Both the position numbers and the translations under genes were made by a program. 64,000 bases of DNA from the NCBI GenBank assembly GCA_033439295.1, contig JAVTLE010000015.1, forward strand, positions 1,426,001-1,490,000, read 5' to 3'. Position 1 is the first letter of the stretch. Each line of letters starts with the position of its first letter. Of the stretch, positions 25,460 through 37,440 are shown one piece after another. The DNA comes from Deuterostichococcus epilithicus. Lineage: Eukaryota; Chlorophyta; Trebouxiophyceae; Prasiolales; Stichococcaceae. The notes under the pieces were generated by a model that saw only the letters and a list, made by a program, of their open reading frames with translations, searched no databases and was not told where the DNA came from.

Positions 25460-25464
25460 TGTAA
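25460..25464 (+). terminator. TGTAA polyadenylation signal of SAMS
   Basis: TGTAA 210 bases past the SAMS stop codon. The distance fits an algal 3' UTR, and the convergent phosphatidylserine synthase gene ends downstream. Confidence 0.5.
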
Positions 25465-25669
25465 AAGTTTGAAACACTCGATCTGACATCAGATGTCGCA
25501 GCCCCCTGCCTGATGTGTTGAGCGGCTCGGGCGAGCGTGCTTTACTCCGCTTGTACTGACTACTGCACATGTATTGTGCCCTTGCTGCTGCGCTGGCTCT
25601 CTTCTGAGAGGCCCGCAGCTGCTCAGAGTATGTCGTGCGTGCTCGCTCGTACAAACAGGTTGCGCTGAT

Positions 25670-25674
25670 TTACA
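25670..25674 (-). terminator. Possible TGTAA poly(A) signal of the PSS gene
   Basis: TTACA on the plus strand reads TGTAA on the minus strand, 279 bases past the stop codon of the phosphatidylserine synthase gene. Confidence 0.35.
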
Positions 25675-25952
25675 TTGCTGCAAAACGGACCATTTTTTGT
25701 AAAGCCGAAATTTGTACAACAAGTGCTGTGTGCTAGGTACCATACAACTGAGATTTCCGCCCCCGAGGCCTGCCGTCTGGACGACAGCTTGCCGCTAAGC
25801 ATGATCACTTTAATTGCCTGCTCTTCCTTGCGCTTCTCAAGCGCTGCTCTGTGCAGGCCATTGCCAGTCTCATCCTGCAGTCGACTTTCCCCATCCCTAT
25901 GTTGAACATCACTATTCGACCGGAATCTACCTAGGTTTCACGCCATTGGGCG

Positions 25953-28900
25953 CTACACCCTCTTTGCCTTCTGCAGCTGCGCGCCCCGGATGCGCAGCAC
26001 CCACACCAGCATCACGACCGTGAAGGTGCTGCCAACAACGCCCCAGAACCAGAGCACATGGGCCGGCCAGGGCCTTGGGAACATCCCCCGTCCAAACTTG
26101 ACGACCACTGCCGTCTCCACCACTGCCAGGCAGCAGTACAGCCAGGCAAAGAAGCCCAGCTTGCGTCGGCCGCTGCCGCCGTCGTCGTCAATGAAGGCAT
26201 AGTACTCCTGCAAAGGGTTGAGCAGTGAGCATGCATCAGTAAACCAACACACTCTCAGCAGTAGCTCTCTACAGCCTGCCTGTGCTGTGCGGCACACTCA
26301 GCAGGCACAGGATGCCTGACGGCAGCATCTTGACATAGCATGACAACATGCTCGTTTTTGTATCGCCAGCGAGCACCGGTAAGGGGGCAGAATGCAGAAC
26401 AGACTGCAGAGGCTCACCTTGGCGGTCGGCAGCGCCGCCAGAAAGAGGATTGCCAGCCGTATTGTGTTGAGAGGGTTTAGCGGCGGCACCCACAGCACGT
26501 ACTTCAGGAAAAAGGCGTTCACCTGCGCCCAGCGACGCTGCTTGTGACCAGCATCACACAGCTGCCGTGTGCTGGAGGCGTGCAGCGCAACACGTCTCCC
26601 TTCGGAAGCAGGTGCAGCAGCCATGCCGCAAGGCCCCACTGCCGCCTCACATGTGCACAGGCAGGGGCGCTGGAGACGCCCCTAAATCTAAACTCTCCCC
26701 AGCAGGGCGCACCTCCATGAGGAGGAAGACGGTGAGCAGGCCGAGCGTCTGCAGGCACCGCAGCGGCGTCGAGAAGGCGCGCCACTGGAAGTCGTCCCAG
26801 GAGTAGGGCGTGAACTGCAGCAGCGAGCGCTTGGCCTTCGCGCCCAGCGTCGCCTGCTGGCTCAGCCCCGTCCAGTTGTAGTTCTGCGCCCGCGCCCAGT
26901 TCACCGTCTGCGCCGCCGCGGCAACGAGAAGTCACGGCGGCGAGACGACACAAGGCATCGCATTGACTGTGATGAGCTGAAGGTGCTTGCGGAGCCCAGC
27001 TGGACACTCATTTCGAGATGATGAACCGAAACACATCTGCATTGCAATCCTGTCGACTGCTGCCATGCGACGTTGCTGCCACGCCGTGATGCTGAAGTCG
27101 CCGGCACAGTCGCAGCCACAGCAGAGCCACAGGGGACCAAAACAAGAAAAGCCATGGACAAACCTTCATGCCGATCTAGAGTGCCGATGAGCTGCACATG
27201 GCGACAATGTGCTGGAGTTCAGCCCTGTACAGTGCAACCTACGACGGCGACTAACCTTCCATGCTGGTGTAGATGCCAATGAGGTTGCGCACCCCATCAT
27301 CCAGAATTTGAATTCTAGATTTTTGATCCTCCACTGTATGTTGGATCTGAAACCTGGGACGGACCTTCATGCCGGTGTAGATGCCGATGAAGTTGCACAC
27401 CGCGACGTCCAGGATCCAGGAGTCCCACCAGCACTCGTTGAAGTTGGGCAGCATGTGCTGGAAGGTCAGCTCCATGAGCTCAAAGCCGATGGACAGCATC
27501 CACAGTAGCGTGTAGTCCCGCAGTATCAGCGCCTTGCACCTGTGCTTGCGGCGCGGCGAGAGAGCCTCACACGCAGTCAGCCGAGGGCAGCGGCTGGCGC
27601 CGCAGTGACGCACGCAATGCACCGTGCATACACGTCATCGGCCGGTCGCGTCCAGCACGCAATGGCTTAGTGTGCGTTTGCACCTGCAGCAGAGGGGGGT
27701 CGAACTGCAGGAATGAGGGTCCTCAGGTTTCTCAAGGTTCGCACCACCAGCCGATGGTGTGGGCGACAACGAACTCGTCGAACACCGTGGCACGAATCGT
27801 CTCCCAGTTGACGCGGTGTTCCTCTGGGATCCACAGCCGGCAGTCGGAGCCGTAGGCCCGCTCGTCTAGGTCCACCCCTAGCTCCGGAAACAGGTGCTGC
27901 AGCGCAGTTTCCCTCACTTCAGGCTGAGACACTGGCAGTTGCCGATCGCGAGATGGACCAAGTCGGCTTTTGCCGGGCTTTTGCCGTGGCAGCGATTGCA
28001 GCAGAGATGTAGGTGCAGCACCGGACTGCTCCATGCTGCTTGCCACGAGCTACGTCGTTGGGAGGCACTGCTTGAGAGGTGCTGAGCACATGGCTCGGCA
28101 GACTGTTGAAAGACATTCGACACCTCGCAGCAAGCCGCCCGCAAGAACGCAGGGTCTGCCCCCATGCGCGGCACGCACGCCTTCAGCCCGCAGCGGATGT
28201 GCAGACACCTTCACCCAAAGCAGTCAAAGCAGGCATCTATGAGGAACTCGCGGGCGTTCAACCGCGGCAAAGTTGCACTGACCTTGAGAAACTGGCGGGC
28301 GTTGCCGACGTCCTGGAACAGCAGGAAGACCAGCAGCAGCAGGTAGGCCACCAGGACGCCATGGATGAGGCGCCACACCGCAGGGTGCGGCCGCACCATG
28401 CACGTGACCGGCCCCTGCAGCGTCGAGTAGCCTGCGCCGGCGGAGTCGGAGGTTGACTGATCAGATTGTATTAGGGCATGTGTTCGCCACGTGCTGCACG
28501 GCCCCGCACAGCTGCTGCTGCAGACCGGCGTGGGGAACAACGGAGGATGCGTGAATGGCTGCCACATGCACTGCTGCTCGTATTGCTGCCTGTTCTGACC
28601 ACGACAGATGGACGCCGTGTGTGAACGTGCGGCAGGGGCGCACCCAGGAAGGCGAAAACGGCCGCCCACAGCCCTGAGTAGGCATTGTCATATGCCCGCT
28701 GCGAGGCGAGGCCGGGGTCCTTGGGCTCTGCCGTCGGGTTAAAGGTGTTGCTGAAGTACAAAAGGAGCGCCACGCCTGTGACATTGCAGAAGCCTGCTTG
28801 TACAGTCGCTTCGTCTCCTGTGCTGTCTCCAAGCGACAGCGCCGGCGGAGCATGCCGCTGGTGGAAAACTTGATCTTGCTGAAGTGGCAGTCAGGCGCAG

Positions 28901-29068
28901 CATCCAGCGAATGGCAATGAACATCCACTTACCAACAGCTCCGTAGGTGATCGTACGCGGCTTGTACAGGAAAGCTGTCGACGGATCCACTTCGTCCAGC
29001 GCTGGGTGCGGTTCCAGGACACCGCTGTTGCTGCTTTGCCGCCTCCGCAGCGGCTGTCGTTGAGACAT
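25953..29068 (-). CDS. PSS: Phosphatidylserine synthase, base-exchange type
   Basis: Eight exons join in phase to 432 residues: 29068-28933, 28775-28627, 28414-28283, 27896-27745, 27539-27365, 26907-26713, 26522-26418 and 26207-25953. The protein exchanges the head group of an existing phospholipid for serine in the ER membrane. It carries the family block [16 protein letters not shown], then [20 protein letters not shown], then the multi-pass C-terminal half with [14 protein letters not shown] and [15 protein letters not shown]. About eight to nine hydrophobic segments are visible. The N-terminal 45 residues are polar and presumably cytosolic. A diverged copy of the 3' part of exon 5 lies just inside the following intron. 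The start is the first ATG of the exon that leads into the conserved [11 protein letters not shown]. Confidence 0.95.
27257..27305 (-). repeat. Diverged copy of PSS exon 5 end inside the intron
   Basis: Bases 27257-27305 resemble 27363-27412. Read on the minus strand, the exon gives [17 protein letters not shown] and the copy gives [17 protein letters not shown]. The copy is open in the same frame as exon 5, and a GTTAGT donor follows it. Use of that donor would change the phase into exon 6. Confidence 0.75.
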
Positions 29069-29441
29069 ACTGCTGGGGCCACAAGCACACAGCGTCTTCA
29101 ATTGCAAGTGTCTGCCATACACTTCATTCCGACACAATAAGATCTAGTCAGCGGACCACCGATGCAAAGGAGGCTCGTCCGCTGCGACACACGAAACACG
29201 CAGTCTTGACACGAAGTATCAGATCAAATTGCGATGGACCATCCGGCAAGCAAGACTTCTGATCGGATTCCAGATGCGCCTGTAAATTCGCAGCTGCCGC
29301 CCTGCTGCCTCTACGAGTCGTCACCTCATGCGAAGACTAGCGTCATGCACTCTCTGACCAGGTGCAGTCGCGCTCGCCGCCGCTTCAGCCGCGCACAGTG
29401 GATCCGTCAGGTACGAAACCGTATCGTGAAGCTTTTCCAGC

Positions 29442-30605
29442 ATGGACGCCGACGGAGGGAGCTTGCCGCAGCGACCACCCCGATCTCGACAGAGGTCGGC
29501 GTCCGCTGTGTCGGAACCCGCCGTGGCTGATCGCCCGGCCGACACGGGCAGCGATCCTGCGGAAGACCTGGCGCACGAGCAGCCCGATGCGCCAGTGGCC
29601 GACCGGCATTCAGATGGCGGCTCCGCCAATGCGACGGCGGTGGCGCCGGCACCGATGCCGCACATTAGCGACAAGCACACCGCCGGAGCGCTGCGCAGCG
29701 CCCAAGTCGAGAACTACAGCTTCGAGTGTAAGGCTACGCTATGAGACGTCTCGAAATCCACTCTGCGCAGACAGGAGGCTGATATGATATCCGCTGGCCG
29801 CAGACTTGGACCACACGGCAGACATCCAGCTTCATGCATGTAAGTCTGCACAGATAAGTCTGCTTTTTTAGCTGAACGGGAAGCACAACTGGTCGCTGCT
29901 GTCAGCACGGCGCTCGGCACGCACCCCATGACATCGACCTGCGTCGTCGGCGCAGGGGGCGGCACTATACAGCGTGCATTCGAACAGGTGGCGCTGGCAA
30001 TGTTCAACTACATGACGCCGCTGTCTGGCATTGGCATAGACGAGGCTGCGACGCGGTGAGCTGAGCTGGCCTCTGAGATTGTATCCCGTCTTGCTTTGCT
30101 CCACCTTGCAATGCTGCGTGCAATGCCTCTGATGCATGCCACCTGCATGAGCCAGCGAGTAACAAGCTCAGAGCTTGACCGCTACTTGGGTGCGCGCAGG
30201 ACGTACGAGGCCAGCGGCCACGACATGCACTCGCTGCTGTTCAACTTCCTGGACGAGCTGCTGTTCGTGTTCTCCACCGAGCTGTTTGTGCCAGCTGCAC
30301 TGAGCATCACCCAGTTTGACCGCGAAGAGTGGCGCATACAAGCCACAGGGTGAGGCCCGACATGCCAGCTGCGCGGTCATGCAGCACCCGCAGATTGTGC
30401 TGACTGCGCATCGTTCGGAGTGTGCTGGGGGCTCGTCCGTTCAGGAGTGCTGCTGATGCATCGCGGGCTTGGCGACAGGAAGGGCGAGGTCTTCGACCGG
30501 CAGCGGCATGTATCTGGGACGGAGGTGAAGGCAATCACATACAGCGCCATGGACGTGCGAGAAAAGGGCGACGATGTGGAGATCTTCGTGATCGTGGACA
30601 TATGA
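29442..30605 (+). CDS. Archease, activator of the RtcB tRNA-splicing ligase
   Basis: Five exons join in frame: 29442-29727, 29804-29839, 29956-30055, 30200-30349 and 30479-30605, giving 232 residues. Archease helps RtcB load GMP and turn over during tRNA and mRNA ligation. The family core starts FEYLDHTADIQLHAWG, with the metal-binding Asp-His pair, and continues with FEQVALAMFNYMTP, SLLFNFLDELLFVFS and TEVKAITYSAMDV, ending EIFVIVDI. An acidic, Ala/Pro-rich, low-complexity leader of about 90 residues precedes the core, longer than in archaeal or human archease. Exon 2 is only 36 bases. The gene is divergent from PSS with 373 bases between start codons. Confidence 0.93.
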
Positions 30606-31094
30606 GCAGGGAGGTGTTGCGGCTTGAGAGGCGAGAGTCCCGGATTGTCTCAGTACCCTGTGCAGTGTCTTGAAGCCGTCTGTGGTTTGCGATCTTCATT
30701 TGGAACGTCATGGCTGCCACAGAATGTGGAGTGCCTCTGCATCAGATGTCTCAGATGATCAGCGCATTCAGTGCTGCGGCAGTTTTAAATGCCAACATCG
30801 CTATTCGCTATCTTATATTCTAGATGAGGGTTTGAGCGTTTACGTGTTCGGCATCGTAAGCATCCAAACACTATCACTGAAGGAGGCACCTTCAGTAATG
30901 CTGCAAGGATGTATGATAATGGCAGATGAGTCATGTTTTGAAGGAGTTGTTCTTCTGCCACGAGGTAGACATGGATGCAACAATTATCAGACTGCCGGAC
31001 AAGGACCATATGCAACCAGCATGCAGCGTCCGCAGGTAGCCACTTGCCCTTGTTGCGACCCCCCTCGGTCCAGGGTCCGGGTCATGCCCTTTGC
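30606..31094. other. Convergent 3' intergenic region
   Basis: The interval between archease (+) and the caprin-like gene (-) should hold both 3' UTRs. It is less GC-rich than its neighbours. No gene and no clear poly(A) motif was seen. Confidence 0.4.
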
Positions 31095-34000
31095 TCAGCA
31101 CGCCCCACGAAGGCGTGCGTCATCGCTCTTCATTGCTGGGCCTGTGGCGGCGCCTGCTGCTGCTGCGGCGGCGGCGCCTGCTGCTGCGGCTGCGGCTGCT
31201 GCTGCTGCTGGCCGCCGGTGCCATTGACGCCGGGGAACCGCGCCCCGGCCGCCGCCCTCGCGCCNGTAGCGCNCGCCGCCACGGTTGCCGCCCGGCCCAC
31301 CGCGGTAGCCGCCGCGGCCTGCGCCGGGGGCGCCCCACTGCTGTTGCTGGCCGGCGTAGCCGTTGCCATCATTGCCGAAGCGGCCGCGCCCTCCGCCTCC
31401 CCGGCCGCCCCTCCGGCCACCCCTGCAAGTGCGGGGAGCAGGATTCTGGAACTGCTTCTGGACATGACGCTGTGCCGGCGCAACGCAGCCTTGCATACAC
31501 CCGCATTCTTTTTGGCTTTGTGCGCCATGTTGTGGGACAACGATGTCTCGTGTGCAGCAGCTGCTCGTGATCCGGCTCACCTGTCGCCGCCACGTCCTCC
31601 GCGGCCCGGCTGCTGTGGCGCGGGCACCTCGGCGTCGCCCGCATTCAGGCCGCCTGACTGCTGGCCGCCCGGCTGCTGCTGCTGCTGCGGGTAGCCGTTG
31701 GCGGCAGGCGGGCCCTGATCCGCCGCCTGCTGGCCCTGCTGCTGCGCCGGCAGCTGCTGCTGCGCCTGCGCCAGCAGTGGCGCCTGCTGCAGCTGCGGCG
31801 CGGCAAATGGCTCTGCGCCCACATCCATGCCCAGGTTGCTGCTGTTCATGAAATTGATGGCTGCACGGGGACATGAGAACCGTGAGAAGCACGCTTTGTG
31901 CCAGCGGCAAAGTTGAACCAAGTCGTCCGGCGGCTGCGGCGCCGAACATCACATGGATCAGCAGCGGATTGAGGGGACTTTGGCGGACGACCGACGCGGC
32001 ACAGCTCACGGCGTTCAGACTTCATGGACACTTGAGCTGCCCAACTTTGAGAGTCACTGAAACCCTGGCCGACCTGGGACTTGAGGGGCCTCGTACGCCG
32101 CGGCCTGGAAGGCTGCCGTGGCACCCGGGTGGTACGCGGCGGCGCCCGAGTAGATGCCCGACCCGTAAAACTGCGCCGGCAGCGCCTGCTGGTGCCCCTG
32201 GCCATGACTGGGCTGCTGCAGGCTGCCCAGGCCGCCGTCCCCGGCGCCCAGCGCCTCGGGCAGCCCCGCGTCCGCGCCCAGCACCTAGACAGGCGGGGGA
32301 AGTTTTGATGGGATGGTGCAAGGGTTCATGGGAGGGTGCGGCGCACCGCGAATGGGAGCGACAATGGCAGCGGCCACCAAGTGCGGCTGCGACTCGTATA
32401 AGAAACTCGGGCAGGGTTTGAATTGGTTAAATGCACCCCCAGCTTGCCAGCCGTGAAGCAACGAGGCATTCCGAAACCGGCTCAACTGCAACCATCACGA
32501 TCGGGTGCCCTGTGCCACAGGCGCGTCGTCAACCCACAGAGCCACGCCACCTGCGAGCACCTGGGGCGGCTGCAGGCTGGCGTGCAGGTCGAGGCCGCTG
32601 ACGTGCTGCTGCGGCGCCACGGGCGGCAGCTGCGGCGGCTCCAGCACCGCCTCCGCCTGCGACACCGCCAGCCCCCGGTACTCGCCCTCACTGCTGCCGC
32701 CCATCGGCGCACTGTCCTCCCCCTCCTGCCACATGCACAACTGTTGCTCGTGTGGGGTTCTGGTTTACCTTCTCTTCCGGTCCAGACAGTTCAGGTTCCT
32801 GCAACCTGTTCGCGGCACTGGGACAGTGCACCTTCCGCAGCGGTCGCCACGGTCGCGGCTGCGCATGCCAGACGGGTGAGCGTGCGCGTCTCAGGAAGGG
32901 GGAATCAAAATAAATAAATCAACTTACGGCAGGCAAAGGGCGTGCACGGCACAAGCTGAAGTGCGCTATCACAGACTCTGTTGCCAGCAGTCGCACCTGC
33001 TGCACCTGCGTGATGGGCTGGATGGTGAAGTAGTCCGACTTCATGATGCGCTCCAGCTTGGCGGTTAGATCCGCCACTGTGAGCAGATACATTGTTGCAT
33101 GTTCAGCATCAGGTGACGGCCCAAGACGACCACAGCAGCCTCCGAAACTTGGTGTTCAAGAACCTCGTGTCATTCTGTATTTGCGTCACAGCTAGCGACC
33201 TCTGCCTGTTACGTGCTCGCACCTGTGGTGCCAGTCGCAACGATGTCGGGCAGCACAGCGTCGGGCGCCGACAGCCACACCTCCGCGAGGGCCTTGCACT
33301 CCTCCAGGGCTTCCTGCCATGATTTCAATGTAGCTCAGACCATGGGCCGGTGCCATTCCGTAATTCAAGTCAAATGAGGCGGGGATCCATGAAAGTCTTG
33401 AGAAGCAAAGACCAGTCCGACCGAGCGCCTTTCACATCTGTCCGCCTCGTGACTGGCACGGCAAACAGCATGCATGGATGAGTTGGCAAGCGATGCTGCA
33501 CGCATGCGAACACGCACCGAGTGGCTGATGGTCTTGCCAGGGTGGCGCTTCAGCAGCAGGCCGCCAAACTTGCCGATGAGGTCCAGGTCGCCTTCTGACA
33601 GTGCGTTTGCCTGCACAGGGCGCCACTGTCGGTCCAACAGTGCTACACGGAGGGAGGCAGCACCAATTACTACGAAGACATCATCCAGCATTCATACTGC
33701 GCACTGCATGCTCTTCAGCGATGCGAGCATCACCTCGATCGAATAGGCATCGTACGAGAGGCAGGAGTTGCGCTCCATGTGCTGCAGGTAGTCTGATGGG
33801 CCGCTGAACAGCTGGGGAGCAGATCGACATGTGGAAGTCAGGTTTGAGCTCAACATGCTGTGGATGATGCATACGCATTTTGAGGATGAGGGTAAGGCTC
33901 GAAATGCAAGCCTGACGGTGATGTCGCAACTGAAGAACTTGCCAGCCAGTACCTGGGAGAAGTACAGCAGGTTGAGCAGGCGGCCGACGCCGTCAGCCGA

Positions 34001-34985
34001 CGATGGCGCGGCCGCGGCGTCGGACGCCGGCGCGTCGGCGGGTGATGCCTCTGGTGCCGCGCCCTCCTGCGGCGGCGTCGACGGGCCGGCCTCCTGTGTT
34101 TCGATGCAGTCAGTCGTCAAGTTGCTTTCCGCTTCAGGGTCACCGCATGGCGGCGCGATGCCATACAGGCGACTTAAAGCAACTTGGGCAGCAAGACATA
34201 CCTTGTCAGCAGCCGCAGCGTCGTCGCCGGCGGCAGTCTCGGCGGCAGCGGCACGCTCCTGCTCCGCCCGCCGCTCGGCCTTCGCCTTGGCCTTCGCCTC
34301 TGCGGCGGCGATGCCGAGAGACACCTCTTCCGCCGCCGCCTCCTTCAGCAGCGGCGTGATCTTCTCCAGCTCGTCGATGACGGCCAGCACGCCGGCCTTG
34401 CTCTTCAAAGTTTCTTGCTGCAGCGATGTCGAAAGGCTGTTGCGACACGTGCGTCATGCCAAGGCGGCCAATAAACAACTGCAAATCCGTGCTGGTGGCG
34501 TCACGAGGCATGATCGCATCCTGAGAACAAATATGTGCATCATTGCGGAGTATCATATTGCCAGCGTGGAAGCAAGTGGCCACAGCAGGCCTCGCGCCGC
34601 TGGACAAGCTGGCAGCCCAAGAGTTGAGGCCTTTCCATGGCGTGACAAGGTTCTGCTTCCGAATCAGATGGAAACGGATGTGCATGCTTGCAATGTTCTA
34701 GAAATCTGAATGGCGGATCAGGCCGTCTTGCAATGCGAAACAGTCGTGACGGCTTGGCACCTGATCAGTGTTGAGCTCCTTGCCCTCCTTCTCAGCCGCC
34801 TCGATCTGGGCGATCCTGTTCAGACGCTTGCGAGCCGCGCGGAGTCGCTTGGCGACCGCCGTCTGCACAGGGTTGGCCTTCTCCGCCTCCGTGAGCGGCG
34901 CCTCCGACTTGGCGATTTGGGCCTTGACAACAGCAGCCTCGGAGGCTGCTGCGTCCTGTGCGTCTGGCTTGGACTTGCGGGCCAT
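31095..34985 (-). CDS. Caprin-like RNA-binding protein with RGG tail
   Basis: Eleven exons join in phase: 34985-34761, 34417-34202, 34093-33953, 33811-33734, 33610-33518, 33313-33223, 33076-32997, 32725-32561, 32284-32074, 31860-31581 and 31422-31095. The N-terminal half follows the caprin homology region: a Lys/Arg coiled coil ending GKELNTDQ, then LLNLLYFSQ, LSEGDLDLIGKFGGLL and LERIMKSDYF. A short INFMNSSNLGMDV stands where caprins have their YNFI segment. A Gln/Pro-rich stretch leads to an RGG-rich C-terminus. Animal caprins bind mRNA and help build stress granules, so a cytoplasmic mRNP role is likely here. Two ambiguous bases (31265, 31273) lie in the last exon. A one-base shift there would replace the Ala-rich end by a Gln-rich tail stopping at 31130. 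Confidence 0.6.
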
Positions 34986-35422
34986 GTTGGTGGGTAGCTT
35001 GCAGCGACTGTGGGGGCTGCGCACGAGCAGGCACGTCGAAAGGGCGGCGCGTGATTGCAAAGTACGCAAATCGCACTGCGCAGCAAACTTTTCTGGGTTT
35101 TCTCGGCGGAAAGCTGGCGAACATGCAGAGAGTCTCATCGTGGAAGTTTTGCCGAGTGCAGGTGCACTTCACGACTTCAGAGAGCAGAGCCTCTGTTTGC
35201 TTGGACTGCTTGCGTCGTTGCGTCGTCAGTGTTCGTGTTGCATTCGACCAGGTGCTGAACCGCAAATTGCGGAGGTACCTGAAGTCATCACCCCTTCAAG
35301 TGCGACGAAACAGTCAGCTGCTGGCCTTTCGCCAGGGTTGCAAGGCAGACATTCGGACCGTCGTCAACTTCTCGTGTGCGTTGGAGGAGTGCCAGACATT
35401 GTGATCGCACAGAGGCGTCAGC
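34986..35422. promoter_or_regulatory. Shared divergent promoter, caprin-like / LSm4
   Basis: 437 bases separate the two opposed start codons. Both 5' UTRs and promoters must lie here. No TATA box or other element is convincing. Confidence 0.4.
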
Positions 35423-36461
35423 ATGCTGCCGCTGCTGCTGCTGAAAACCGCGCAGAGCCATCCTGTGGTGAGTGACTGGTATCGCATCGCCTATACGCCC
35501 ACCGCCTCGTCTGATGGCAGAAGTGCAAGCCGTCGTGCCGTGCAGTCAAGCTGTGATGCCTGATCTTGCTGTTGGCTGCAGCTTCTGGAGCTGAAGAACG
35601 GCGAGACATACAATGGGCACATGGTGGCGTGCGACAGCTGGATGAACGTGCACCTCAGAGAAGTGATTTGCACCTCGAAGGTGAGTCACGCACCGTGTGA
35701 CATCCATGACACACCGGCGATATCTGTGTTATGCCGCATGGCGGCCATCCAACTGATGCCAGCAATGACTACAGGACGGCGATCGGTTCTGGAGGATGCC
35801 GGAGACGTACGTGCGCGGCAACACCATCAAGTACCTGCGGGTACCCAACGAGGTGGGACGTGTTGCTGGGCGTGCATCTTAGATTGATGCAGCAGGCAAC
35901 CCTCAGCAGTGCCAGTGTCAATAGCTCACACCGCCTTGGCAGACGGCCAGAGAGCCTCGAGCATCGAACATCGAGCATCGAGCATCGAGCATCGAGCTCC
36001 GTACCGTGCAGGTGATCGACAAGGTGAAGGACGAGAAGTTCAAACGTGACGGTGAGTCACTACAACTTGCAGTGTCTAGCTGCTGCTGGCTCTGCAAGTG
36101 AGGTGAGGTGACCAAGCATCAAGCACAGATCAACCAGGCAGCTACCCTCCGCAACCTCTTTCGACCGCCCCGCTGCAGAAAAACGGCCAGCTGGCGGCGG
36201 CCGGGGCCGCGGTCGCGGCCGCACGGTCGGTAAGGAGGGCGGCGGCCGGGGAGGCGGGCGCAGCGGAGGACGGGAAGGTGGCAGAGGTGGGTTTCAAGAA
36301 CGACTTGGCGACTCCCTGCATGCTACAGACCAAGTTTTGAGTGCTGATTGCAAGTTCCGCCCTCGCGGGGCACTGCTCTCGTCAATCACAGGCCGAGAAG
36401 GGTTTTACATCTGCTCGAGGCTGACGATGGCTGGCTTCGTGCAGGGCGGGCGGGCAGCTGA
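35423..36461 (+). CDS. LSM4: U6 snRNA-associated Sm-like protein LSm4
   Basis: Six exons join in frame: 35423-35467, 35582-35680, 35775-35852, 36012-36051, 36179-36286 and 36445-36461, giving 128 residues, normal for LSm4. The Sm fold is complete: [40 protein letters not shown] (Sm1) and the [10 protein letters not shown] strand of Sm2. A Gly/Arg-rich RGG tail follows, as in other LSm4 proteins. LSm4 is part of the LSm2-8 ring on U6 snRNA and the LSm1-7 decay complex. The last exon holds only five codons and the stop. If the fifth intron were retained, the frame would stay open to about 36582. Confidence 0.95.
35957..35997. repeat. Heptamer tandem repeat in LSm4 intron 3
   Basis: About five copies of the 7-base unit CATCGAG (one copy has A for G) sit 15 bases before the acceptor of exon 4. 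Confidence 0.8.
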
Positions 36462-36685
36462 AGGCCGTTGCCTTCGAACCATGGCACGCTTTGGGTGTGC
36501 GTGTGGCTGCAGGCGACCAGGCAGCTGCGTGTCTTTGGCTTGTGCTCGTGCAATAGTGGATCGGAACGGCAGCAGCTGTTGAGGTATTGTAGGCAATCAG
36601 AGGAAAGCTGCACAAGCTAGACATTTTTCAAATGCTGCTTGACCTACTCACACGACCAAGAGCGTGGTCTAGAACCTCCGCATGG

Positions 36686-37369
36686 TCAACTACAGGCTGT
36701 TGACAAACTCGAGCAGCGCCTGCTCTTGCTCGGCGTGCTCTGATGCCGCAAGCTCTGCCCATGCTGGCCGCCTGTGCAGCTCACTCGGCTTGGATGAGGG
36801 GCTCTTCCTCCGCTTCCCGTGTGTCCGGCTGCCGGTATCGCCGGCGCCGCCTGCTGCGCAGCTGCTGACGCCCTGCCCCGATGGCTGGATGTTTTGTGTG
36901 GAGGGCCGCTTATTGGGCCTGCGGGAGTGAGCAGGGGCGGCGGCCCCATCTTGCGCGGCAGCATTGCGCACGGTCCCGCATCGTTCAAGCTCGCTGGCGG
37001 CTGAGCGTCGGCGGCTTGCAGGGCGTGCGCCAGCTGCTTGATGCCGACTGTGCTCTCCTCGATGCGAGATGCAGGGCACAGGTGCTTCACATGTGCGTGC
37101 TGATTGATGGCAACTGCCCCGGGCGCGGGCCAACGTCCGGGCTCGAAATTGGCCGCATCGCTGAGCACCTTGGCAGCCTTATGCCTGCGGTGCTGCGCTG
37201 GTTTCAGCAGCAGTTGGACCACTGACGACACCAGCTGATAGTGGTCATCGGCAGAGCTGTGCAGAGCGGCGCTGCACCGCGCAGCCACGATCGGCGAGCC
37301 CGCTGCCGCAGCTGTCATAAAAGCGGTGGCTGAAGCCCCTTGAAAGGCGACCGAGGCCACGTGCCGCAT
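36686..37369 (-). CDS. Hypothetical uninterrupted ORF
   Basis: An open frame of 227 codons without an intron. No family is recognised. The first third is helical and Ala/Val-rich (contains DDHYQLVSSVVQLLLKP); the rest is Pro/Ser/Arg-rich and low in complexity. In GC-rich DNA such a frame can arise by chance, and its neighbours are all intron-dense, so it may be non-coding or a single exon of a larger gene. Confidence 0.2.
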   Translation of the reverse strand: MRHVASVAFQGASATAFMTAAAAGSPIVAARCSAALHSSADDHYQLVSSVVQLLLKPAQHRRHKAAKVLSDAANFEPGRWPAPGAVAINQHAHVKHLCPASRIEESTVGIKQLAHALQAADAQPPASLNDAGPCAMLPRKMGPPPLLTPAGPISGPPHKTSSHRGRASAAAQQAAPAIPAAGHTGSGGRAPHPSRVSCTGGQHGQSLRHQSTPSKSRRCSSLSTACS

Positions 37370-37440
37370 CTGAAGCAGCAGCGCCTCCTCGCTGGCAGCC
37401 GCGGGGCCGGCATGTCAGGAGGGCCTTCATCGGCATGGCG

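Noticed and set aside
30975-31694. A plus-strand frame rich in Cys and Pro
   Set aside because: It is the reverse reading of the Gln/Gly-rich exons of the caprin-like gene.
34418-34515. A coding-looking stretch (LQLFIGRLGMTHVSQQ) as an exon of the caprin-like gene
   Set aside because: Including it puts the next exon out of frame. The direct join of 34761 to 34417 keeps phase and the conserved NTDQ context.
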